Shown here: positions 14,501 through 29,500 of the stretch, piece by piece
Layout: every line of letters starts with the position of its first letter
Position numbering within the stretch: position 1 is the stretch's first letter
Assembly (NCBI GenBank): GCA_018697195.1
Contig: CM031858.1
Span: 128,659,133 to 128,723,132 of the forward strand
DNA: 64,000 nucleotides
From: Certhia americana
Taxonomy: Eukaryota; Chordata; Aves; Passeriformes; Certhiidae
Direction: 5' to 3'
Notes under the pieces: model-generated
Told to the model about the DNA's origin: nothing
The model's database searches: none
Seen by the model: only the letters and a program-made list of their open reading frames with translations
Position numbers and translations under genes: made by a program

Positions 14501-17500
14501 CTGTGGATTTGTAAATTGACAAAATGTGATATAAATTAATGAATATTCAAGATATTTCTCCAGATATGCATATGATATACAACCTTGTTTTTCAAATAAA
14601 TTTGACACAAATTATTTTAGATAGTCATATAAGCTTAATTACAGAAAGATTATGAAGTATTCTTATATGTCATGGAATACATCTGTGCTAAGACTCTTAA
14701 AGCAGTGTGGCATCTTTTCACATAAGCTATATCTAGCTTTTGGTATTACAAATTAATAGTTAAGTTTAACTAGAGGCATGTCAAAGCTGCTAAATTCAGC
14801 TCCAAAATTATCCACAATTCTGCCATGCATGTACATGAAGCTTTAACACAACTACGTTTTAAAATTTCTTTGTGCTATTGTTTACATGGTGTCATGAAAG
14901 TTCTCACTTTTCAAACATGGATCCTTTTATAGCTTATTTTAACCATGCAAAGTAAGGACACTTGAAGAAGGGTGCGCAATATGTCCTGGGTTTTTTTGCT
15001 ATACTTATTCGCTACTTTCATTTGTTTTAATATGGATTATATAAAAACAAATTATATATATGTAAATTTTGACCAGTTTCCTATAGGCTTCCCCCCCGGC
15101 CCCCCCCACATTTTAAAAATACTTTTTGGTTTTTGCTTTCTTGATAATTTATTTATCTTCTAATAATCTTTTTCAGCCTGTCTATGCACTGTAAATCCAT
15201 CGGTTTGTGCTCCATTCTTTTTGACTCTAGATGATTTCTTGATCTCCTACTCCTTCCTGAGTCAAAGAACAAAAAAAAAATTTTTTTTCCTTCAAAATTA
15301 ATGGACTTTTGCCCTAGAGGCCTTCTCTAGGGGAAGAGAAGGAAGTGAGGAGGGAGTTACAATTCTTCACCACATAGATATTGAGTTATGATTTGCTTTT
15401 GAGTCCTTCAGACTGTGGGAGAATGTGTTTGGTCTGGTGATGCATGGAAGAGTCTTTGGTAGCCCTGAGGTTTCTGTTATTTTTCTCAAAATTAGGTAGC
15501 CTGTAGATTTCCTTCACAAAAAGAACGAGGGGATGGGGGGTTGTTGCTGTTACAATCTGTCACAAGGACACCTGTTCCTATCCCACTTTCTAAACATCTA
15601 CCAGTTTTTTTAATAACTTAATTATGATACTGACTGCTAAATTAAAGAAACGGCATTTGTTTTCACTAACAACTCTGCAAATGGCTTTTGTGTTTATGTC
15701 TCTGCAGTGTGTGTTAGCAAGCATTATTGTTGTGGGCTTGAAGGGGATGCTAGTGCAGTTCCGTGACTTAAAAAAATATTGGAATGTGGATAAAATAGAC
15801 TGGGTAAGTAAAACTTAATCTAAGGAGAGTTTTCTGAGACCATTTGGCAAACATCTATTAACAAAACTTAAATAGTTCTGACGCCCTAGAATCAATAAGT
15901 GGAAGATATTATTAGTAGTACTTTTTGTGCACTATCAGCTCAGAATAACAGCATCTGTAACATCAGCTGTATTAAAAAAATAACATCTGAACAAATGATA
16001 AAGAATCAAACCTTTTGCTAGAGATGGATATACAGATAGATCAAGTTAATGTGAGCAAATATGTGTCTAATTTTTATGTCTTTTCGATCTGTAGCATCAT
16101 TGGAGAGATTTTCCTATTTTTGTCCTCTGGGAACAGAAAATGACCACATAGGTCAAACAGAACTGGAAACATTTAGTGATGCAGAAAGATAAATATTGAC
16201 TGGTGCTGTAGGTAAATTGCCTTAACCCTTTCAGATTTTGCAGACTATCTGCTGTTTGAACATAGTGAAAGATTCTGCACTATGGGAGGAGGAATACATC
16301 AGAAAAAGTAAATAAGTAAAAAGAGAAAGTATGAAAACTTGGTTTAATGCAAAGTCTAAATAGTCTGACAGAATTTGCAAAGAATTCCTAGCAAATAATA
16401 AAGATGAATCCATGTGTAAGAAGATTCCTTGATTTCTCTTCTGTGGGAGATTTTGGGTGTAATGGCCAATTAGTAGAACCAAAATTTCTATGCACTTACA
16501 TAAATACATACATGCTGACATCCCATATGTTTGAGTTAACCATATTCAGAAAGGTATTTTGGCCAAATAGTCCTTTTCTGTGGTGGGAAATGCAGGTAAT
16601 TTGAGTTGATATTGGACCTTTTTGAATCCACCAGTGACTAAGTATTTTACAGCAGTAATGGTTAAGTTTAGACAGAATTCAACTTTTGTTTTTTTGTTTT
16701 TTTTTTTTAATAGAGTACTGGATTTTAGTATGGGAAACAGAGCTGAGTAAACATCAAGTTTGACTGTGAGATTTTTTGCACTTGGTTGCAGAAAACTAGA
16801 GGTTCAGTTTTGGGGGTTTCTGTCATATTGTCCAGAAGAAAATCTCTGTCTTTCCTGAAATCTTTTCTTCCTCAAGAAGCAAAATCCTGAAAATATTTTC
16901 ATATTTGATTTTCAGCTTAACCCATATTTCCAGTGACAGAAATGAAGGATGTTGTGGATCAAGAATTATTTAGGGAACAATGTACTTAAAAACATTGGTA
17001 GTTATAGGAGAGAGATATATCTTCTTCATGAGTTCATTGAGATAACAAGTAGCTACATTTTCCAGCAGGATATTCTGGAATCTCACTGAATTTGACATGT
17101 CTTCACAGATAGACTAACCTGATTGATTTTTGCTTTTCTGGTTTTGGCAGCAAAGGTTGTGTGAGTAGTTAGTTATTATATCTCTGACATCTGTCATCAT
17201 TTTTAAGAGAAGTTGTAGAACGGGGGAGTTTGCTGGGTTCATCTTTTTGACTACACATATTTGAGCAATGATTTATCTTCAAGCAGTTTTTCCATCAGTC
17301 CTTAGCTTGACAGGATAAATCATCTTGCCTTAAATAACAGACTTTAAAGTAAGGCTATAAACATTGATCTTGCATTGCTGCCTGCTCTGAGGAGCCCCAC
17401 CAAGCCCAGCAATTTGTGTAACTACCCTGGTGTTATTATGGCCTGAAAGGATTCACCCCAGTAATTGACAGAACACTGGAAATGAGTCATTCCACCACCC

Positions 17501-20500
17501 AGGTTATCCAAAGTGTTTTGGAGATAGAAACCCTAACAAAACATTTGGAAATAATTAGCAGTTGTCCTATCTGGAACTGATTCTTTGAAGGGTGTGTGTC
17601 ATGTAGCATTGAAGTCAGGTTTGTTTTGGTTGTAGGTCTGGCATATGATAGTACATGGAAATGGACTATTACAGAATTTGCTACTAGCTACTACCCCACT
17701 GTCCATATTCCAGAGGTCTCTTTCCTGCCATTCATAGCATCCATATGAACTTCAAATGTCTCTTGCTTCAGTTAAGGTCATCTGTCTATGAAGTCATCTG
17801 GATGACTTCAACAATCTCAGATTAATAACTGCACTATTCCACATATATATTATATGCATAACTGAGAGTGATTTGTCTTGATCTTTTTTTCCACCTTTTT
17901 TAGCCAGGAAGCTAATCTGGCCTTGTCTGTAAATATATCACTTCTCAGGTCCTCAGGTCAAAAGAAGGTTCCTTGTCCTTTCCGTTAGCCTAATTTCTTA
18001 TGCAAGCCAACTTGACTAACTTGCTGTTTTTATTCTCCAGCTGGTGCTGGTGATGCTAGTGATACATTCCTGGTATTACTAAAAAGGCCAGTGAAGTTCT
18101 TGCTAATTCTTGATTTTAAGGCCCAGGATCACAGATAAACTGCCTTTTAAGACAAGCAAAAACTACTGCCTCACAACTGACTGCTGAAGAAAAATGTTTT
18201 TTTTTGCTGTTAACAGTTGGACTTCAAAGTAACCAAAGATTGGGGAAAAGTATTTCAGAAGGTGATGTTTGAAGTGAAAGATTATAACAGAATAAGGATA
18301 ATTTTAATCAGTTAATTATATAGCAGGGATTTGAGAAGTTCAGCAATGAAATACTCAGGCATTTAAAGAGAAAAAAATGTTTTAAAGTTGCACATATGTC
18401 TTGACCAGAAAATGACCACAGCCGACACAAAGCCAGGTTGCATGTCTGACTGTTAAATCAGGAAGAATGGCAAAAATTTATGGTAAAAATTACACATTCC
18501 CAACATGGTATTGTGGTGAGAGGCACAATATGGATGCGTGAATTGTATGCACATATATTAATATTAAAGGATGCAAGGAATTCCACTAATTCAGCAATTA
18601 AAGTAGAGCCAAGAATGAGGGTCACATTTTTGACAAGTATCCTCTAATATCTTGCCATTGTGGATTTCTGAGACTCGCATCCAACACCTTGTCAATCTAT
18701 TTTGTCAAAGTATTTATAGAAGAGGGCCTAGAAAGGGTCCTCCTTGAAATCTGGAGCTCATTAGTGCATTTTCTTGGGTTTTTTTTTAGAACTTCTTCAG
18801 ATACTATCCTCAGAAGGAAGATGGTCTTTTAAATTTGTTCATCACACACGGGTCCTGATTCATGAGAGGGCTCTGAGAGCTCTCAGGGCTCTGCTACATA
18901 AACAATTTTCCACAAAGTAGGAAACCATCTCTTCTGTGAGAATAATTTTACATCAATGACTCTATCTTATGACATCCTAGGGAGATTTTCTATTTTTCCT
19001 GCATTAGTGAATATGCTAGTGTGAGTTACATTACTTGTGCTGTAGTTGATCTCAGTAGGGTGGGAAGGAATTTGTAAATGCTTAATCCATTGAAAGCATG
19101 ATTACCATATAAATTATTTTTAAAGAGTATTATTTCTATCAGTTCCTCTGTTTCCAGGGCTGTTTATAAACAAATACCGTCTCAACCATTGTGTATGGAA
19201 TGCCTGTGAAAAATTATATCAAATAACTACTATACCACCTTATTATCATAGGATCATTTAAGTTGGAAAAGACCTTTAAAGATTATCTAGTTCAACTGTT
19301 CACCCAACACTGCCATGTCTACTCCTAAACCATGTCCCTTAGTACACTAGGCAGCTCCTGCCCTATGGCTGTGGTGGACTTCACCTGAATCCCAAATTTT
19401 GAAGGGTGTGCTGAGGATGAATACACACATTAGTCATTTGTCTGCAGAAGGATGTGGGAGCATGGCCATGTCACTCAGTCCTTAGAGCCAGAGCCTCCTC
19501 CAGGACTCCAGCATCTTCTGCTGAGACAGTTCCTGAATGAGCAAGACTTTAATGGAGTTCTTCTTTTGGCTATGTGCTGGAGGGCCTCTATTTGAGCAAC
19601 TCATCATGGCCTCAAATTACAGAGAGCACAGAACTGGGCAGTTGAGTTATGTTCATCTCTTCCTCCATTATGCAACAGCATAACCAGGTAGGAGTTAGAT
19701 GGACTGCATCCTAAATTTTCTTCATTCTGATAACCAAATCAATTGATTATGGTAGGAAACCAGACAGCTGTGCTGCAGATAATTACATGTGAGGAACCCT
19801 ACCCATGCAGGAAATAGCTATCATCTCCTCAGTTTGCAATGAAACAGGGAAATGCTGTTTCAAACTGGTACAGAAACATTTATTATTACCATACCTTAGC
19901 ACTACATTGTTGAGCCCTTGGTAAAGAAAGTATTCTGCAACTTATTTATATGATTTTTTTCCTACCAAATGCCGATTTCAGACTGTCATCAGTGGTGGAT
20001 GATTAGACCCTATGAAATGGAAAGTTTAGATGGAGACAGCTGCTATACACAGTCACTGTACCTCTCAGTACTTCTGATACTTTCTCATATATACAGGAGT
20101 TGACACAAATCCATTTCTTCTGCTTGTTTCTTTTCTCCCTCTTTAGAGTTTTTCTCTAAGTTAGTACAATGCTTTGAAGGTAGATTTTGGTTTGATATTA
20201 ACATGTGCTTATAACACATTATTGCTAAGATATGAAGAGTGACTAGATACTATCTGTCCTGGAGTATGCAATAACCATATTGAAGTAAGCTGCCAAGGAA
20301 AACTTTGATATTTTTATGGCTTCTTTGTTGAACTTTGCAATAACCCATGAATTAAAAAAAAAAAAAAAAAAAAAAAAAATAGAGTTTATCAAGTCTATCA
20401 GATTAACATAACTTCTTTCTACAAGTTTGATGCTACTCTAATTAAAGAAGAACTGATTCCAGGCCAATACAAAGCACTGAAAGGGTGATTGACTAATGAG

Positions 20501-23500
20501 AGTACAATTGTTTTGGCTCAGCCTCTCCAACAATGGCAGTCTCTGATTACAGTTAAGATATAAGATAGTAGGCTGCTGGAGAGGCACTACTTTCTCGGTA
20601 GTCAGCAGTATTTAAACATTTCTGGCTTTGATTCTTCCTATGCAAACTTTGTATTGAGTTTTTATGCTTTCTGTATTCTTCTGAAACATAAGAATTTTTC
20701 AGGTCTGCAGCAGTGATTTAGTTAGATGTGATGAGGTTCAGGTGTGCAGCTGAACTGGATTGCACTGGAGTGGATTCAGGTGTTGTCAAGAGTTCAGCCT
20801 TATGATAGTCTAATTCTTGATCTCACTGATTTTCAGATTTTCAGTAGTTCTGTTAGCATTTTCACATTCACGTGAACTTCTTTATAAAAGTATATTGATT
20901 TATAAATCTTAGCGTTACTTTCTTATTCATTAATCAGAACTCAATATCTGTTGCTCATAAAGGTGGTCTTTGCAAATATATACACAACAATTCGTATAAG
21001 ATGTCATGTTAAAATACAACTAGTGATTGAGGACAGTTTCAGAGGATGAACTACCTCCCTATCAAGCAGCCCTCCTGTTGAAGAAACTGAAAAGTCTTTG
21101 CAGTAGTTAGGAATCTTGAAGATGAGGGAAGAAAAGGTTTCTCAACAGAGCCACGTAACATTCTGTCCTCTGTGAAGCACAAGTTAGTATGGTATGACTT
21201 GCATTTTACAATTCATAAAATAACAGTTCTGAAATCTGCTCAAGCAAAATTCCTGTGGCTGGACTGAAAGTATTCTATTGTCTCTGGCTTTTGTGAGTTA
21301 AGTGAAAGCATCAGAAAGGATAATCTTAACACTGATTGTGCAATTGTAATGTGATCTGTTATTCTGCAAACACGAATAAGCAGCACTGCAATTCTTGAAA
21401 CAGGCACCTGTGGGGATCAGTATAAGCAGAGGAGTGAAAATACTTCCCATTCTTTTTTAGCACCTTTTATATAGAGATTAGATGGCAGTCTTTGCTTAAG
21501 GCTCCCTCAAGGAAAGAAAGATGTGCTTTACTACACCAATTAGATTGGTATAAGAAATCAAGTAATTTGTACTTTTAATTGTAAAATCTGAATCTCTTAG
21601 CTGTACACATCATTGTAGTATGGAAAGAAAAGTGCTCATTTCTGGTAAGAAAAAAATTAAGGAAAATTTGAAATGTGAAAGTTTTTTATGGTTTTTTTAA
21701 AAAATTTCTTTTTAAAGTGTCTTTAGTTCCAGATATGCTTCTGAGTATTTTTAAAAATTGTATTTAAAATGAGTCCAAAGTTTTAGTAATAAAATATTGA
21801 AAGATGGGGAAGTAATATGAAATCTCACCATTTCCATGGGAAGGAATTAATTCCCCAGTAATTTTTATTTGTTATAGAGTTATTTTTGTCTGCTGTACTC
21901 TGATAAATGGCACTTTTAATCAGTCTCCTTGCAAATTATAATTCCCACTTATATGATTAGTGGAAGAAAAGCTCTCTGTATGTGACCAACCTCATTAGGG
22001 CACCTCATTATATGAAAGGAAAGGAGGATTTAAAATCTGTGCAGTAAAGAAGGTGACAAGAATTTGCAATGAGAAAAATAAAATAGAGGTTTTCCAATGC
22101 AACTCAGTTTATTCTGACTTAAGCTGTTAGCACAAGTACAAATGCTATTTTAAGTAACCCTGGAAGAAACCTCTGTGAGCACTGGGATGAGTTGTGTCAT
22201 GCTGCATGTGGTCTCCCATGGGGAGGCATTACTTTAATTGCTAATTCAGTCTTCAGCATTTGCCAGTTCAAAGATTCAAATGTTGACATCTGAGAAACTG
22301 TCATAGTTCTAAAAATCTTTTTTCTGATTCATAAAGCACACATTGCTATAAAATTTGAAACTAATCACTTCTTTTTGCTCCTTATGCCCTCCTTAAAGAG
22401 CATATGGGTTAGTACCTACGTGTTTACAATATGCTTTGCTGCTAATGTGGGACTGTTGTATGGCGTTGTCTGCACTATAGTAATCGTGATTTTCCGCTTT
22501 CCCAGGTAAGAAACCATTTATTGAAATGTTCTACCAGCACTTCATTTTGTATTCATACTGCATATTGCTTCACAGTCGGGATAGACATACGGTATACTAA
22601 ATTTAACAACCAAACTTCAGTTTTTTAGATGCAGAAAATTGCAAGATAAGACAATTCAAAAGGAAAAGTCACATCTGTCCATTTACTGTAGACTAAAGAA
22701 TCCCTAAAACATTTTTAAAAATGGCATTATTTTGTGATTTCTCTTATTATTACACATCTGTAGGATTCATTATGTGAAGGTAGCATAATCTTCAACAGGA
22801 AGATTAATAATTTTCTTTTTCCATTAGATTTATTTTCTCCTTAAGGAAAAAGTATGTCTGGCAAGCTTTAGTAACTAGGAGAGCCTTTGTAAACTCGTAG
22901 GTACTATGTTGGAGAGGAGTTGGTAGCTGACAATTGCACTGCTAATACAAATTAATGAAACATAACTGTACAACTATTCTAATGTCTAACAAAAAGTATA
23001 AGTTCTGTGTATGATTTAGAAAAGTCAGGACAAATAAACTAAAGCAATCAGAACTTGATGGGGTTTTTTTTTAATATATTACAGTTGCTACTTTGGATCA
23101 TGAGTAAAGGGAAATATATGTGAGGTTCATGATTGATTTGTGCTATGGAATTAATTCACAGCTCACCAGTCCTGGAAATGACTTGCTGCTGCTTGCATGC
23201 AGTTGTTTGCATAAACATTGAATCCCACTGAAATTAAACACAATATAGACAGCTCAATTAAATGCTTGTTAAAGTTAATTGTGTTAGATATTTGTGCACA
23301 GCTCTATTCTCATAAAGTAAGTTGCAGAACCAGCATGAAAATAGTTCAAAATTTCAAGGCGGTTAAAAATTATGACATAGCTTCTGCTTGAATCAAACAG
23401 TATTTTTGTGATTACATTGTACTACTCAGCAAACTAAAATTTTAGTAAATTCTGGTAGTAAAGCAAAAAAGAAAGTTTTCATGTTTTTGTCCTGAGCCTG

Positions 23501-26500
23501 GATGTTAGAAGTTCTCCAACAGCAGAAAAGGATGGATATCTAACACAAAAGAGCTCAATCTAGTGAAGACCTCAGCCTGCACTTGCACTTATTAATGTAA
23601 ATAAGACTCTTCCCAGTGATCTCTGTGCTCTTCAGTGAAGCTGCACATGCGTGTCCATACCATCTAAAGACATTGAACAAGGTGGCAGCCTTAAAACTGG
23701 TATGGCACAGATGGGGTTAACAAGATAACGTGAAGTAAGCCATGTGTTCATGAACAGAAGTGTTAGCAGAAGTGAAGCAAGGAAAATACCATAGATTATT
23801 TATTGTAAAATTTCTGTTCAGATGTCAGATTACTGAGTGTGGTACATATTATATATCAGAATGCATTAAAACCAGCAGCAGCTACAGCTTCATTTGTGCA
23901 AAGATGAGAGAACAGCTGATGTTTGCAAGGCTCATTTATCTGGCCCCAATACCTGCAAATACTCCTTGTGTATATTGGTGCATCTGTCTCAGAGGATAGA
24001 TAGTTCCACAGTCTTCTGCAGTTAAATGTGTTACCCTGTTGAATGTTTCATTAGAAGACCCTATGCTGAGTTCCCTTACCAAGGCAACTTTCTCTTTTCA
24101 CTGTGTAGAGAGCATAGGAATACTGAGCCTTTCTAGTAAGCCTCCCATTTTGATAGCTAGAGTGCAATGTTCTGCTTCATCATATAAAGATGTGTCAGTT
24201 TCAATGACAAATAAAATATCTTTGTTTTTCATGACCCACAGCTACATGTAAATATTCTACATATTTATTTTTCCTTTCCTTACAGCACGATTTTGCAGGA
24301 AAAACTAGTAATTAAACTTCTTTACTTTTGAAGTTATAGATTATATATGAGCTACCTTGATTTGAAAGTAGCTCTCTGGCCAGCAAATGAAAATTAAAAT
24401 TAAGATTTTCTTCACAGGAAAATTTAATTATTCATATTTTCAAAGTGGTCTCATAACTCTAAAATGAATAAATATTTGAATAAAATATAATTTTATGAAT
24501 AAATATATGAATAAAATAAATATATGAATAAAATTTTACTCTTTAGGAGGATGATTATCAGAAAAGGTAAGGTCTGTAGCCACAAAAATACTCAGATTGC
24601 ATTGTTGGACCTTTAAACCACTGTGCTGTGGCTTGGGATAGCTGTCTTTTGTTTCTGCTCAAGACTACTAATGATTTGCTGTACATATTTCTCTCTATAC
24701 ATTGATTACAGAGCAAAGACACTGAATTTGAAAAATATGAAAGAAGTGGAATATAAATGCAAAGCAGAAGAGAACTGTGTAAGTTAATTTCCTTTTTTTA
24801 ACTTTTTGTTTGTGTGTGTGTTTCACTAATTCAGAATTGTTTCTTTTTTTTAGTTAGTTACCAGATTGTAATCAGGGAGTCAAAGGAATGCTTTTATGAT
24901 ATGACCACTTGAAATCTAAAGCCAGGATAATACAATAATAACAAAACTAGCTGGCCATCTGGAACTGGAATATTTTGGTTCTGCTGCTTGTTTGCAAAGT
25001 GACGTTAGGCAAGTCCTCTCAGATCTATCTATCTGAGTTTATTTGTCATTTTTAGTTATCAATTACTCTTTTGCAAAGTTTCCTAATTCCTAAATTTAAG
25101 GAAATATCTTGCCAGGAATGGCAAGGGCCATCTGAGCAGACAATAGCAATCTCTGCATTATTATCACTTTTCCTAAAAGTCCTTAGGTATTTTCTTCACC
25201 CCCAATCTCTTTTCTGAAACCATTTCTGTCACCAACCCCTCATGACCAGATTGTCCCAGGGGACACCACGAGGCTGGGCAAAGAGGGACAGCACTACAAA
25301 ATTGTCACAGACTGCTTCACAAATCTCATCACCCTGTGCGCATGAAAAATGGATGGAAGAATATCTCCCAAAGACTGTGCCTTTAAAAGCTGGCTTCTTA
25401 CAAACTTAAACCAACTAGTCAGATTCTTTTGGTTATTTTCATTGCAATTATCATCAAAGTTGCTTTTTGCTCAGGTCTATGGTAAGAAGAGAAGGGTAAT
25501 GACCCAGAGAGGTGAACTCCCTCCTCCAAGATGAAATGGTAGGTCAGCAGCCAAGAGAGAAGTAGAACCATGTGTCCTTACAGCACAGAGCCCCATCACT
25601 GGGACATCCTGCCTTCTCCACTCTGGCAGTTTTTCCTACATCCTTTTTCCTTTCCTTGTGCTGATGAAGGGTCTTATGTATCAGTAAACCACATGCTCAG
25701 CAGTTATTCCTTCACTATTAAGCAGATCTTCTTTAAAGAATTTGTTATTTCTGGAAAATGTCTTCCATCAAAGCTATCTTGGGCTAAAAACCTGAACTTC
25801 CAAGGGCTCAAGGGTATTTACTGTTTTGGCATGCTGAGCAACACTGGAATGTGAAAGGTACATAAGAATGGGGAGGACTCTGAAATATGAATTAAAACCA
25901 CTGTTGTTGAGGCTGAAGCAGCTGTCAATTATTCTATCACTTTTCATTCTTAATAAAAATGTTGGAATAACTTTGTCAGAGATGGGTAACCAAAATTTGA
26001 TTTGCCTGCTATTTTTCATATCGGTCCATGAAGCACTTTGTACAAATGCCTATACCTTTTTTCTTTAAGCTTACTGCTCCCCTGTTTTTTTCCCCCCTAA
26101 TTCAGTAAGATTAGCGCCAGTAACCTAGTAATAACAAACTAGTGTCTGCAGACAGTGGGGAAAATAACATTATGTTAGAGAAGCAAATTGCTCAAGAGCT
26201 TATTACACAAAAAAAGGAGGAAAATATGCCTTTAATTGAATTTAGAGTCACTGGGTTGCAGCAGGCATTTACGGTAATTTTTAATGTATGAATGTTAGCC
26301 TGATCCAAGTTTCCCTGGTAAATAACAGATTAGACATAAACAACAGGACTTTTAAATTTGAAAATATACAAGCTTAATGATCTACCCTGCCATTAAGGTC
26401 TGTGGATTTATAGGGGTTATTTCATCAATAAGAGAAAAGACACTTTAATGTGGAAAAAAAATCAAAGGGTATTTAGAAGCTTATGTGAAACACATTTCAT

Positions 26501-29500
26501 CCCAGGCGTTCACTGGCACTGAACTCGTACCCGAGCAGAGCCAGCACTGTGCAGAGTGCCCAGGGCAATAACCTGGGACCTTCTAAGTGGTGGCAGAGAC
26601 AGACACGTGAGATAAATTTCCTGCTTTCTTAGCAAGGACACAACAAAGAGGAAGTTCATTTTTCTCTGAACAGTTCTTGTTAACAAAGAATCAAACCAGA
26701 GCCAGGAATAACTGGCTGGTCAAGTTTAGGCACAGTTGACCTTGTCCATACTGGACAAAAATTCTACCTAAGTCTGCCATCTGTTTGATTGGGCCTTATA
26801 ATTTGATTCTTTCAAGTTTTGTACCTTGTACTTATGGAAGCTTGATCATCACAGGATTTGATCTTTGCACATCAGTCTTCCTTTTTTTCTTAGCTTTTAT
26901 CTTCTACTTTGCCATGGCACTGAAGTGTCCACTTGTCTCCACACCAAGCTGTGTATAGCATCATTTTTGTGGGAATGTGTGGGATGTCAGAGCATTTCTC
27001 CATTCAAGCACATCCCATCCTCTGCTTTGCCCTTATTTTAGAGCTCTATTCCATACAAACTGAGACGTTTTAACTGCCAGTTGAGCTTTGCTACTTGTCT
27101 GACTGCAGCATGCTGATGATGTGGTATTTACTGAAATCACATTCATAGGTAAATTGCGCAAAGTTCCTACACATAGTTTGGGGTTCTTTGCCTCAGTCTG
27201 GGATATTTGAAATGTGTCCTTTATTTCATGGTCACTGTGGTGGTGTCTGAGAGATCATCTCATTCCCAGAAGTCGGAACAGCAGTCTACAATAAGGAGAT
27301 AGTTTATGTGGTTTGTGGTGAAGATTTCCATTCCTGTTTTGCTTGAAAGTCTGTTGGAAAACTGCATGTTGTCAAAGCAATCCCAAACAATTTTTAACTT
27401 CTTAAAAAATGGTCTGCGTCAGCTCCACTGACTTGTGTTTGACTGTGACCTTATTACATGACTTTTGTTAGGAAGAAGAGTCTTTTTTGACCTATTTTCT
27501 CTTGCAAATTCTTGATTTTTACTTCCATTGTCACATAACCTGTGGAAAATTGCGAGTTCAGTAGAATTAACTTAATTCTACCTCCTACAAAACCAGTCTT
27601 TCAGCACATCTTGCTGCTGTCCCATATATTTATATATAGATAGTAATTTTCTTACTGGCTTTTGAAGGTGTTTTATAAGTACACCTTGAGAATGAGAGAA
27701 ATAGCACTTCTTTTGTACAAAATGTCTTCCACTTGTACCTGGGTGTTTCTGAACATTATCTGGTGTCCTTCCAAAATTTTTCTGCTGTGTAACATTTATG
27801 TTTTGAGGTACACAGTCTGGCTGAAGGTACTGGTAAGCTGATTGTAACTTACTCAGTGAAGTGCAGAGACAGGCTCAAGGGCAACAGAGAGTTTTCATTT
27901 AGATTATTGTATTGGTTGTAGAAATGTGCTGGTAGAGTTTTAAATGTGTCACTCAAGGTTGATCTGGATCCATTAAGTATTTTCATGAAGAACTATCTTT
28001 GTGCTAAGGTCATCTTCAGATGACCAAGATGAATATTGCCCCCTCTCCCCAAACCACCTGTAGTGTTTTCCCTAAATCCTTGTGTACTTTTTTCAAGATG
28101 TTTTTGTCTAATAAAATATATTCCCTGTCTGTTCCAAATGTTACCTTGCTATGCTTGGGGATCACACCAACTGAAATAGTGCTATTATAATTGTTAGCTA
28201 ATAGTTCTTAGTATTATGCCTCATAATGTGTATGCTTTTTTCCTGATAAATAATATTATAGATAATTTTCATTTTATATTACTTGTGTTTCCATTCTTAC
28301 TTCAGTTATATGTGAAGGTTGATCAATAGAATTATCTGTTAAATCATTCTCACAATCTGAAGCTCATAGATTAATTTACAGGTATTTTCAGGTTTCTTAA
28401 AGAAATGAGTCTGGGGTTTGTTCTCCAAATCCGAGATTAACTTTTCAGCATTATGTTTATTTCATTCTCCAGGAATCACTAAAGCAGGTAAAAATAGTTT
28501 CAGTCAACAGCCCGTTAGTCTTTTTGAATGCCAGAAAATTTTACGCTGACCTGTTAAAGATAATCCAAAAGGATGGCATGAGCAGCCAGGTATGTGATAT
28601 TGTAAACAAGGTGGGATGTGCTTTACACTTCAGTAATCACTTCAGTAATTCACTGGGTTGAAGATCATGTTTGCTTTCCTTGCATTTTTTAGACAATGCA
28701 ATCAGATACTGAAACAGGTATGAAAAAGTAACATTAGAAATGATTAATTTAGAATCATAAAGCTAATCCTAATCTTAATCAGATTCAATATGGACTATTT
28801 TCATATTATTACTTGAGAATAATATCACGTCTATTTCTGCATGTGATCCTGTAAGAGATATTAAAACACTGATCCAAAACTGAAAATTTTCTAGAAGAAT
28901 TTACATAATCTCAGCTGATATAAAGCTGGGATTTTAGAAAGACAATGAGTAGCTACAAATATGCTTGAATAAAATGTGATTTTTTTTTCCTGGAAATAAG
29001 GCCATAAGAGATGGATACTTCATTTCTAACTATAAATAATATTGGGAGAATTAGGAAGAAAGTGGCTACTTCTTTTTCTCAACAGTATTTTTTCTTTTTC
29101 CTCTTTTGCACTGTTTGTATCAGAAAAATAAACAGTGTGCAAATTATGTATATCATGTTTTCAGAGAATATTCCTGGAAGTGTAGTATTTTCCAAGTTCA
29201 TCTGCACATAACTACTGCAACTTCCTGCAACACACTTCCTAAAAGGGAAAAGATATATTATCATTTTTCTGTCAGTACCATGATGACATTCCAATATGAT
29301 ACAATGCTTACTGTAGAAAATTTCATCCAGTTTGGCAACTTGGGCTGAGAAAATCCCAGCTGTGTCTTAGATGGGTTGCTAAGACAGCAACAAGTGTCTG
29401 GCACCCCTGCTGTGCCTTGACAAAGAGTTGTGCTACTCATATGCGCTTAGATGGGTGGAAATTCAGCTCAGAAAATGTGATGCTTTTTTCCCTTGGTTTT

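Larger units (their letters stand above)
15804..22398 (+). other. SLC26A7: SLC26A7 intron (6.6 kb), largest complete one in the window
   Basis: GTAAGT to CCTTAAAG. It holds a CR1 copy in reverse orientation (19245-19345) and a 26-bp A run (20354-20379). No long open frame or hidden exon was seen in the remainder. Confidence 0.88.
24779..28472 (+). other. SLC26A7: SLC26A7 intron with two ancient SINE pieces
   Basis: GTAAGT to TTCTCCAG. Two MIR-like fragments (24960-25065 and 25475-25585) are given separately. The rest, including the mixed-composition stretch 26.5-28.1 kb, matched nothing I know. Confidence 0.85.

Noticed and set aside
29279..29302. TACCATGATGACATTCC after TTTCTGTCAG as a candidate for the missing STAS-loop micro-exon (HDDI resembling LDDI)
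   Set aside because: No GT or GC donor follows in phase, and the frame hits TGA after seven codons.
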